A DNA stretch of 64,000 nt from Asterella californica (Eukaryota > Streptophyta > Marchantiopsida > Marchantiales > Aytoniaceae). The position numbers and the translations under genes were made by a program. Positions 10,358 to 17,997 of this stretch are shown one piece after another. Below the pieces are notes generated by a model that saw only the letters and a program-made list of their open reading frames with translations, did no database searches and was not told the DNA's origin. Location of the stretch: positions 4,650,001 through 4,714,000 of the forward strand of contig JAYKYS010000012.1 of the NCBI GenBank assembly GCA_036924285.1. Direction: 5' to 3'. Within the stretch, counting starts at the first letter, position 1. Each line of letters opens with the position of its first letter.

Positions 10358-12088
10358 ATGGGACGAGCCATGACTATGGACGGGATGGACGGATCGGAGG
10401 GTATATCAGGGATGCAGTTGGATGCAGCAACTGCACGATTGTTTCAAGCCTTCACTTTGTTTATGCGACAAGAGCAAGGGAACCAACAAAAGGAGGCTTT
10501 GGGGAAGAAGGCGCTTGGAAGGGTGATCGACAAGTTTGATCTTTTTGGTGGGGAAGACATCTCAAAGTACTTGAGATGTTACAAGACGGAGATGGATTTG
10601 GATCAAGTACCGGAGAAGGAGATGATCGAGACGTTTGAACTCGCTGTGGTGCCTGAGATAAGGGAGCATGTGAAAGGTCTAGCAAAGCGTTTTGGGAGGA
10701 ACTGGGATACATTTTCACATGCGCTAATGGAGGAGTATTTCTTGGAGAACTCAGATCGAGTAACCAAGAAATCGTTTTTGGAATGGGTCAACCGATCCAG
10801 CAAGGGTTTACAGCCTGCAGAGCTGTTAAAGGAGTTCGAGAGACAATTCTCTCAACTACCTCGGGTGGACAAGCTAACCTTGGAGAGCTACAAGACTGAG
10901 CTGTTTCTTCAAGCTGCGGATGAACCATGGCAGGAACAGTTGGAGCTACTTCTAGAGGATGGGGAAGAAGAAGAAGGGTTGACAAGGAATTGGGAGGTTG
11001 TGCATGAAGCTGTTGAGCTTCTTGTCCGGAGACAGACAAGAGAAAGGGTTACAAGGTTGACACCTGCAGCGTTGACTACCACACCAGTTCAGGTAGTATC
11101 TGAGGTTCAACTTCCAGTTGTGGTTGTAGAGGAGAAGGATCCAACCATCGAGGACCTACGGCAAAAGATGCAAGATCTACAAGCTAAGGTTACTAGGTTG
11201 GAGGATAAGGGATCATCGACTGAGATGGAGCTTGTACCCAAATCAGCTTGGGTACATCAGTGTATGTGGTGTGATGGTACTGACCATCAACAAGACGATT
11301 GCATCGATTTTGCAGAGTCTTTGCAACGTGAGGTTATTTCTTGGGAGGATGGAAAGGTTGCATTCACAAGTACGGGTACTCTCCTTCAAGCCAACGTTGG
11401 TAAAGGAGGGATGAAGAAGTTTGTGGATGATTACTTTGCGACACATGCAGTTGTAGCTATCGAAGCTACAAGTTATGGTGCTAGGGTGGAGGAGATTGAG
11501 CATGATCTCCATATGGATGATTCGGGTGAGCACGAAGATCTAAACGAGCTCAGATTGGATACTGCATCCACGATGCAGAGCGAGAAGAAGGGCCACCAAG
11601 ATATTTCTTCAGGGAAGCAAGCTGAGGAGGATAAGGTTCAACAGGAAACCATTCTTCCTGAACAGGCAATGGAGGACGATCCTTCACAACCGGAGGAGAT
11701 GGTTGAGGTGCAGATAGCGGACGTGGATGATCTGGTTGCAGACAAACAACGACCAGATGCAGAGATGATGACGATGGATGTGAAGGGAGGTTGGGAGGAG
11801 CACATTCGAGATGCACAGGTTGGCTTCTTATCACGGGAGGTCTTGGGTGCAGTTACAAGAGAAGTCCATGATGTCATCACTGGTATCATCAAGGACAGGA
11901 AGACGAGCCGTCTTCCCAGGTATTCCGCGTGGAGGAAGCGACTTTCCCGGACCCCTATGAGATCGTCATGGTCCCTAGTACTGCATCTGTGCCTCAGAAG
12001 ACCGAAGACGCACCATTCGACTCGTCTTCCCAAAAGACCATTCCGTCTTCCGAAGTCGAAGCCGAGGAAGACGCAGCCGCAGAAATAG
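10358..12088 (+). CDS. gag: G7 Gag, fused at its end to out-of-frame K sequence
   Basis: This is a 576-codon open frame. Residues 1 to about 510 are a gypsy Gag homologous to the G1 Gag: a helical N-terminal part (QAFTLFMRQEQ), the capsid-like core (FGGEDISKYLRCYKTEMDL; SFLEWVNRSSKG), a CCHC zinc knuckle with C-MWC-H-C spacing CX2CX4HX4C near residue 308, and the start of the conserved pre-protease segment (REVLGAVTREVHDVI). After about 11893 the frame runs into K-D tail DNA read in a non-native frame, so the last 65 residues are not a Gag sequence. The protease is absent. It would bind RNA and assemble particles in an intact element. As it stands it is a truncated chimera with no pol. Confidence 0.7.
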   Translation: MGRAMTMDGMDGSEGISGMQLDAATARLFQAFTLFMRQEQGNQQKEALGKKALGRVIDKFDLFGGEDISKYLRCYKTEMDLDQVPEKEMIETFELAVVPEIREHVKGLAKRFGRNWDTFSHALMEEYFLENSDRVTKKSFLEWVNRSSKGLQPAELLKEFERQFSQLPRVDKLTLESYKTELFLQAADEPWQEQLELLLEDGEEEEGLTRNWEVVHEAVELLVRRQTRERVTRLTPAALTTTPVQVVSEVQLPVVVVEEKDPTIEDLRQKMQDLQAKVTRLEDKGSSTEMELVPKSAWVHQCMWCDGTDHQQDDCIDFAESLQREVISWEDGKVAFTSTGTLLQANVGKGGMKKFVDDYFATHAVVAIEATSYGARVEEIEHDLHMDDSGEHEDLNELRLDTASTMQSEKKGHQDISSGKQAEEDKVQQETILPEQAMEDDPSQPEEMVEVQIADVDDLVADKQRPDAEMMTMDVKGGWEEHIRDAQVGFLSREVLGAVTREVHDVITGIIKDRKTSRLPRYSAWRKRLSRTPMRSSWSLVLHLCLRRPKTHHSTRLPKRPFRLPKSKPRKTQPQK

Positions 12089-12231
12089 TAGGGCCAGCGA
12101 AGAGCGAGGAGAGGGAAGCTACCTCAGTGGTACCCGAGGTAAGTGCAGGGCTTCCCAGCCCATCAGAAGTCGAGGTAGTAGCTCCGGTAGGAGCAGATCA
12201 TGTAGAGATTACCACCGAGCAATCAGAGTAG
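11893..12231 (+). pseudogene. K-D protein, C-terminal acidic tail
   Basis: The native frame is open from 11929 to 12231: about 100 residues rich in Glu, Ala, Ser and Pro (SSQKTIPSSEVEAEEDAAAE, key residues only), ending EQSE-stop exactly like the tails at 2181-2429, 2887-3195 and 26310 (minus). The coiled coil that should precede it has been deleted with part of G7. Low-complexity acidic tail of unknown role. Confidence 0.65.
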
Positions 12232-13862
12232 TTAGCAAACTCAATTGACACTTCCAGATTTAGTAGGATTGGACATGCTATCTTAAGGGTGGCAGTTTTC
12301 CATGTAAAAATAGTTAGGACCCCATGTGGCAGCATAGGTAGCGTAGGAGTAACACAGTGGAGGGCTAATTGGGAAGAGGGACCGCATGCATGTGAGGTGA
12401 CAACCTCTTGTCAGCGCCTCTCTCTCTCTCTCTGGTGGTCGCCTCCCCTGACTCTCGAGACAGATGGTTAAGTAGGATAGCAGGGTAGGAGAAAAGCTCT
12501 CTGAGAGTTCTGCCAGTTCTGTAGAATTCGGCAGTAACTGAACATACACACCGATTCTACAGGCAGGCAGACGAGACACATTAGAGCAGAGACAGTCTTA
12601 GCGCACTACACCCGTTGTTGGAAACATACGAATAGTCTTGGAATATACAGGAGGGGTCTGCATACTCGCACCAGCAGTGGTTCGAAGATGTAGATAGAGG
12701 TAGTGGACAGTCCAGGAACAGGGAACGGCATCCTCGTGCAGTCCTGTTAGCTGGGCTGGTGTGTCGAGGAGTAGACGCAGGAAGTAGCGGGAGTGAGCTT
12801 CCCAATGCCATTGTGACTTCTTCTCGGAGAATAGATTGTGGATTTGAGTGCAGAAGCTTTGTCCATGTCTTCTGGATGGTGGGTTCATTGAATTCGCTCC
12901 CAATTGTGCATGGGAAGTGTTCTTCTTGAGTGGCGATGACTGTCAGCAGTTGTGGAAGTGTAGCTTGACTCGTTCAGTAGAGCACTTGGGATCTACGTAC
13001 GAACGGTCTTATGGGTAAGGGATCCCAGAGGACAGAGCAGTCAGAGCAGCGAAGTGAAGAAGAAAGAAGACTTCTTCCCGCAACAGAAGACGACATCCTC
13101 GAGTAGAAGACGGTGCAACAGTACTCACGTTTGTTGTCTTCCTCCCCAAACTATTACAAGCAGGGATGGCTTGTTAGTCAGGATCCGGACTAGAAGCCTG
13201 TCGGAACCTTAATTTACTCTTTCCATCCTGTTTTCTCTTGTTTGGATTTCTTCTTCTTCCCATCTTCCCTCATCTTCCCCATCTTCTTATCTTCTTCTAG
13301 TGAGCTTCCGATACTTCTATTGAGCTTCCGTGACGGTGAATGTCGTTGTAGCGCTGCAGGAAGACAACTTCCGTAGGCAGAAGCCTGGGAAGGCTACAGG
13401 GGCATACACCCTGTGATTTATCCAACCCGTTGGAATGTGAGTGTGAGAGTAAGGTGTAACGACTGTTACTAGTCGACTTCTGCGAAGCCGGACAGCCTTC
13501 TGGAGGTGTGAGAAGACGAGCTAAACCCCCAGAAGACGAGAATCGTTTCGGGAAGACGGTATCGAGAAGACCGGAAGAAGCAACCTGGAAGCAAGAAGAT
13601 CGTCTTCCCGAGCTTCTCTGTGAATAGTTGTATGATATTGTAATTGGTAGTTGTTTGTTTGGGTCCAGAGCACCATTTGGCGTATCTGGAAGACGTGTTA
13701 TTTTGTGTGGTTTTGTGAGAAGAAGGGATTTCTAGGCAAAACCCGCGTGTTTGTGTGTTTGAACAGATCTTAGAACTTAGAGCAGCGTTACTTGTGCAAA
13801 TCCTCTGTGGAACGATATCTTGTATACTAAATGGGCAAAAGGAGAAATCCTACGTCACTACA
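12232..13862 (+). other. K-D 3' noncoding region to the element end
   Basis: No gene. The start (ATGCTATCTTAAGGGTGGCA) is shared with all K copies, and 12353-13200 matches 3313-4150. The last 0.66 kb (from TGTCGGAACC at about 13199 to CACTACA) matches 24762-25387 on the minus strand. It ends in TTTGTG- and AAATGGGCAAAAGGAG-type sequence. A poly(A) signal could be inside, but I cannot pick one. Confidence 0.6.
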
Positions 13863-14175
13863 ACTCCTACCCTCGCAGGTACACGGTTGCGAGGCGGTAA
13901 GGCTGCCCAAACCTCCTCCAGAAGTCCCTGGTCGGCGAGGTTCCAATCCCACAGGAAGAAATCGAGACCCAACTCCTTGAGGAAGGGCTTGGCCTCAGCC
14001 AACTCCGCTGCTAGTAACACCAACCCTCGAGGATGCATTGACATACTTTCCAGCTCTGTTGCACTAAGCCACACGCACTTACTGTGAGCCGAAGGCTCAG
14101 TCCTTCCCAAGCTCTCACAATCTAGCTTCCACTCTCAGAAGACGAACCTAGTCTTCCAGAAGACAGCTACTCCGT
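13863..14175 (-). pseudogene. K-B protein, first exon-like part (N-terminus)
   Basis: The minus-strand frame starts at ATG 14110 (MGRTEPSAHSKCVWLS, key residues) and runs to 13863, where K-D interrupts it in the codons for ...VPARVG. It continues at 5680. About 83 residues remain here. The upstream leader 14111-14175 is followed by the G1 insertion. The same start is seen at 60069 (minus). Confidence 0.6.
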
Positions 14176-15548
14176 TGTCGCACCATTTGGCGGCTACATG
14201 CTTGACTTCTACTCCGACGCTTAGGTTTGGTAGTTCTAGAAGTTAGCTCATATTACTTCTAGTCTTTTATGTATATGTTTGACACCTTTGCATACGGTGT
14301 TAGCACTATTTTGAGTCCTAGTAGGCTGATAGTATGTTAGTTATCTTGTTCAAGCATTTGTGCGCTTGTGCAAGTGACTTCTTACTAGTCTATGACGTTC
14401 AATGTACATAACTTAGGGTTTCCATGCTGATAGTGGTTTGAGCTCATGGGTTGTACTTACTTGTCGCCCATGCACGCTTTCTAGCTAATTTAAGTTATTT
14501 TTCAGGGCTATGGGTCATTTTAGGTAGTTTAAGTTTTACGCTGGCACTCTAGGGGGCTTGACGTGGTAGCCTATGAGTGTAGAAAAGTTACCAGGTAGTT
14601 TAAGGCACAAAAGGACAGTCAAGTGGAGCTATGAACTCCCATTGGTCCATTTTTGTCTTTTGTGAAACTCTAAGTTTAGAAACAGAGCTCTAGAGGAGAG
14701 TTCGAGCAATTGGTGAGGGATCTTCGAAATCTGAGAGCACAGGAAGAGAGAGCTCGTTGTGCCAAGCACTGTCAGTGAAATTTTTGCTCGATTTGGATCA
14801 ATAAACAAGGAGTTATGCCCAATTGAAGTTCGGATTGTGCCAAAACTGCGTCACTTTTGTTGATTTTGGGGTTTTCGGTGCCAATTGCAGCAGAATTGAG
14901 GAAATCACTTCAAAACTTCGTGGTTGCGTTCACTGTCAGGAGGGCTACGACTGTCCAAAAAGTTTCGTATCATTTGAGTAATTGAGTAATTCAGGGCGGC
15001 CGCTGAAGCAGAGGGGGTCTGAAAAGCTCTTAATCTAGAGCAGCGACTTTAGAGAAGGAGATCTGGAGTTCTACAAACATTCAGGAGTCCCAACTTCACA
15101 GGGATGTTCAGCATCCTGTAGACTTCAAATACTGTGAGAAGATTTGAAATTCATCGAGCCAATTCTCTGTTCTAGGTCTGAATAGCTGTCTAGGTACCAG
15201 AAATTGCCATAATTCTCTTATTCAGAACTTTTCTGTTCATATCTCCGTGTCAGAATTTGATCTCAGGTTGAAACTTCGTCTGTGAGTTCAGTAGTACCTC
15301 ATTTGCATGTAGGGGAAGTTTAGAGGTCTAAACCTTCATAGTTTTCCTCTCTTTGAGTGTCAAAGTTCACCGCTTAAGCCTATTACTACCAGTGAGACCT
15401 AAATTTCGCTTTTTGAGCATATCAGAGGATCCTACACTCCTGTGTGAGTGTTTATAGCTCCTGTTGTGACCTGAAAGCCAACCTCTTGAGTAAACAACCA
15501 TAGCCAGAAGCCCGGCGCTTTCCTAGGTAGACGGATCACACTCCGACA
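14176..15548 (+). repeat. G1 5' LTR
   Basis: 1373 bp, TGTCGCACCATTTGG to CACTCCGACA. The ends form a 5-bp inverted repeat TGTCG/CGACA, shared by G2, G3, G5 and G6. The interior is partly similar to the G2 and G6 LTRs, for example the block around GGGGCTTGACGTGGTAGCC. It should carry the promoter and polyadenylation signals; none were located with confidence. Confidence 0.9.
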
Positions 15549-15559
15549 TATTCTCTTTT

Positions 15560-15577
15560 TGGTGAACTCGACGTGAA
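15560..15577 (+). promoter_or_regulatory. G1 primer-binding site
   Basis: TGGTGAACTCGACGTGAA, 11 nt after the LTR. It is identical to the G7 site at 10191. It begins with the expected TGG, but the matching tRNA is not recognised. Confidence 0.6.
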
Positions 15578-15624
15578 ACACCTAGGGTGGGAGTTTTCTT
15601 GAGAGTGTTACAGGATCAGATATC

Positions 15625-17997
15625 ATGGCCAACCAAGGATCATCAAGTGGGGGTGCTGCTGCTGCTCAGCAACCTATTCAGTTTGATGCTGCTACGATGA
15701 AGATGTTCCAGGCTTTTTCCATGTTTATGCAGCAGCAGCAGAGCACAGAGAGGAAGGAGGTATTAGCAACCAAGGCGTTGCAATCTGTGGTGCATCAGAT
15801 GGACCAGTTCAAGGGGACAGATATTTCCAAGTATGTGCGATACTATGCTAGGGAGATGGAGGTGAACAAGGTACCTGAGAAGGAGATGGTGGAGAACTTT
15901 GAGCTTGCTGTTGTCCCTGAGATTCGTGGGCGTGTGAAGGAGCTCAAGCAGCAGCAAGGACAGAGTTGGGAGAGTTTTATGCGAGCTTTGAAGGAGGAGT
16001 ACTACACTGAAGATTCAGAGAGGGTGACCAAGAGGACGTTCTTGGAGTGGGTGGTTAAGCCTAACAAAGGTTTGTCTGTAAATGAGTTGTTAAGGGAGTT
16101 TGATCGTCAATATGCTCAGCTTTCTAGGACAGAGAAGCTTACACTAGAGGTTGAGAAGACCGAGCTTTTCCTACAAGCAGCGGACATGACTATTCAGGAG
16201 AAGCTTGAGCTGTTGCTGGAAGACAAGAGTGAGGAGAGAGGATTGAAGACTGACTGGAAGGAGGTCGAAGAGGCTATTTCTTTGCTGGCCAAGAGACAGA
16301 GAAGAAGGGACAAGGTGGTGGTAAGTGAAGCAGCACCTCTGATAATTCCTGTCAAGCAGTTGCCTACTAAACCCGCTTTGGTAATTGCTAGAGAGGAAGA
16401 CTCACCGCTTGATGAGTTGATTAAGGGTATGAAGGAGCTTAAGCTTAAGCTCACTAGGTTAGAAGAGAAGGAGCAGAATGTACAGCCTGCTATGCAGAGA
16501 CCTCAGATGAGAGAAGGCTTTGTTCATCGTTGTATATGGTGTGATAGCCTAGACCATGTAAGAAGAGATTGTGGAGAGTTTTCAGATGCATTGAGGAAAG
16601 ATCTGATCTTCTTCAAAGATGGTAAGATCCATCTGAGAGAGACTGGGATGATGTTGGGAACCAACTTTGGCAAGGGTGGTATGAAGAGGCTTGTGAATGA
16701 GATATCAGCATCACATGCTGTTTCTCTTGTGAATGCTGCTACCTGTGGAGTGAAAGTGGAGATGGAGAGAGAGAAAGGGACTACTGGGTTGTGGTCTGAT
16801 GTAGTGCGGTCCGTAACTAGAACAGAGCTAGACAAGGATGTGCTACGAAGGGTTGGCAACTCAATTCGAGAAGCTACAGGATGGAATGATCCTGTGGATA
16901 CTATGTCAGTGCATGCTTATGTTGCAAGAAGCCAGCATGAAGCTGTACTAGAAGAAAAACGCAGGAGGGAGGATGCAGGTGAGGCTTCTACAGCCAAACG
17001 ACCTGCTAGAAGGAGTGAAAGGGCTAGACCAGAGGCAAGGCAGGAGACAACACCTACTCGAGAAGAGACTATGGAGGATCTACCACCTACAACACCAAAG
17101 GAGAAGGAGAGAAGCAAGGAGAAGGGTAAGATGCCTGCATACAAACTTCAGTCTGATATTGAGATTGCTACAGACCTGAAGCAGGTGTTAGAGAATCGTA
17201 TCTTGAATGGGAAGGTTGAGTTTACCTTGGGTGAGATTCTTGGGATAGCAAAGCGTGAGTTCCATGAGGTTATCATAGATATCATCAAGAGGAAACGTCA
17301 GATTTTGGGTGAAGCAGCTACGCTTAACGCTCTAGGGACCAAACTGTCGGAGGATGAGGAGGATGAGATTGCTGGTTACTGCTCTCAAGTATCAGAGGGA
17401 AGATCAGATCAGCACGTGAGGTTTGAAGATGAGGTGGAAGCATCGCAGAAGAGCCATTATTCTCACAACCATTGGGCGAGAGCAACCACAGAGACCTTAG
17501 TGAAGCTGGGAGATCTAGAGGAACCTGTGGTGGCGTTGATTGATCATGGCTCAGAGATTAATCTGATGTCTAAGGAGCTGTACAAGCGTGGGAGGTGGCC
17601 CATAGACACCGATCATGGATGGCTTATCCGTGCTGCCAACAACCAGAGGGGAGAACTCTATGGTGCTTGTCCCAACATCAAGGTAACTGTGGGTGACATC
17701 AGTGATGTTCAGAATTTCTTTGTGCAAGACATGTCAACCTATCCTATCATTCTAGGGCAGCCTTACATTACTGCTGTTAGAATGGAGACACGAGTTATGG
17801 ATGATGGTTCAGCTTATGCTAGGATACGTAGTAGAGACGGCAAAAGAGCTGTTCAGTTTTTGACCGTTGCTGCAGAACATGAGAGGAATCGTGATAGCTT
17901 GAGAGACCGTCCACTACCTAAGATTACTCAGGAGTTTAGAGAGTCTAGGGGTTTTGGCAGAGTACCATTGAAGAGCGAGACTTCAACGGTACAGTAG
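15625..17997 (+). CDS. gag: G1 Gag-protease polyprotein
   Basis: A 790-residue ORF from ATG. In order: a Gln/Ala-rich N-terminus, a Gag capsid-like region (FKGTDISKYVRYYAREMEV near residue 55; RTFLEWVVKPNKGLS near 140), a CCHC zinc knuckle (C303, C306, H311, C316), a Lys/Glu-rich linker, a conserved block before the protease (FTLGEILGIAKREFHEVI, about residues 533-550) and an aspartic protease. The protease site reads L-I-D640-H641-G642-S-E, with His in place of the usual Thr or Ser; a YPIILGQPYI strand follows about 70 residues later. Gag would form particles and bind RNA, and the protease would process the polyprotein. The ORF ends with TAG at 17995, overlapping the pol frame by about 49 nt. 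All of this is seen in the sequence; activity is inferred. Confidence 0.9.
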   Translation: MANQGSSSGGAAAAQQPIQFDAATMKMFQAFSMFMQQQQSTERKEVLATKALQSVVHQMDQFKGTDISKYVRYYAREMEVNKVPEKEMVENFELAVVPEIRGRVKELKQQQGQSWESFMRALKEEYYTEDSERVTKRTFLEWVVKPNKGLSVNELLREFDRQYAQLSRTEKLTLEVEKTELFLQAADMTIQEKLELLLEDKSEERGLKTDWKEVEEAISLLAKRQRRRDKVVVSEAAPLIIPVKQLPTKPALVIAREEDSPLDELIKGMKELKLKLTRLEEKEQNVQPAMQRPQMREGFVHRCIWCDSLDHVRRDCGEFSDALRKDLIFFKDGKIHLRETGMMLGTNFGKGGMKRLVNEISASHAVSLVNAATCGVKVEMEREKGTTGLWSDVVRSVTRTELDKDVLRRVGNSIREATGWNDPVDTMSVHAYVARSQHEAVLEEKRRREDAGEASTAKRPARRSERARPEARQETTPTREETMEDLPPTTPKEKERSKEKGKMPAYKLQSDIEIATDLKQVLENRILNGKVEFTLGEILGIAKREFHEVIIDIIKRKRQILGEAATLNALGTKLSEDEEDEIAGYCSQVSEGRSDQHVRFEDEVEASQKSHYSHNHWARATTETLVKLGDLEEPVVALIDHGSEINLMSKELYKRGRWPIDTDHGWLIRAANNQRGELYGACPNIKVTVGDISDVQNFFVQDMSTYPIILGQPYITAVRMETRVMDDGSAYARIRSRDGKRAVQFLTVAAEHERNRDSLRDRPLPKITQEFRESRGFGRVPLKSETSTVQ
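17949..17992 (+). promoter_or_regulatory. predicted -1 ribosomal frameshift signal, G1
   Basis: The heptamer G GGT TTT (17949-17955) is in the correct Gag phase (X XXY YYZ). A 6-nt spacer follows, then a stem-loop 17962-17992: GTACCATTGAAG, loop AGCGAGA, CTTCAACGGTAC (11 pairs and one A/C mismatch). The pol frame opens right after a TAG at 17946-17948, so the heptamer sits at the first possible place. Homologous signals occur in G2 (31933) and G3 (41759, minus). Confidence 0.8.

Larger units (their letters stand above)
8164..11893 (+). mobile_element. G7: truncated gypsy element (5' LTR and gag)
   Basis: G7 starts with TGTCGTGTCGTGG directly after K-D sequence ending ACGA, which is continuous with ...GAAGACGAGG in other K copies. 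It keeps the 5' LTR, the primer-binding site and most of gag. Protease, pol and the 3' LTR are gone. The right edge joins K-D tail sequence at about 11893, at a stretch where both parents read GACAGGAAGA-like sequence. That suggests a deletion through short homology which removed the rest of G7 and about 1.5 kb of K-D. Confidence 0.75.
5681..13862 (+). mobile_element. K-D: K-family element with 5-bp TSD, holding G7
   Basis: The left end TGTGGTGCCC at 5681 and right end CACTACA at 13862 are flanked by the direct repeat ACTCC (5676-5680 and 13863-13867). The flanks are two adjacent parts of the K-B coding region that join in frame when K-D is removed, so both boundaries are firm. The terminal seven bases form an imperfect inverted repeat (TGTGGTG against TGTAGTG). 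The 5' 1.9 kb and the 3' 1.6 kb are unrelated, so there are no LTRs. G7 sits in the middle and has taken most of the coiled-coil region with it. Class unresolved: the 5-bp duplication and TG...CA ends recall LTR elements, but the structure does not. Confidence 0.75.

Noticed and set aside
13199..13862. The last 0.66 kb of K-D as a 3' LTR
   Set aside because: It starts TGTC and ends in CA, but no copy of it is found at the 5' end of K-D, K-B or K-C, whose starts are TGTGGTG.
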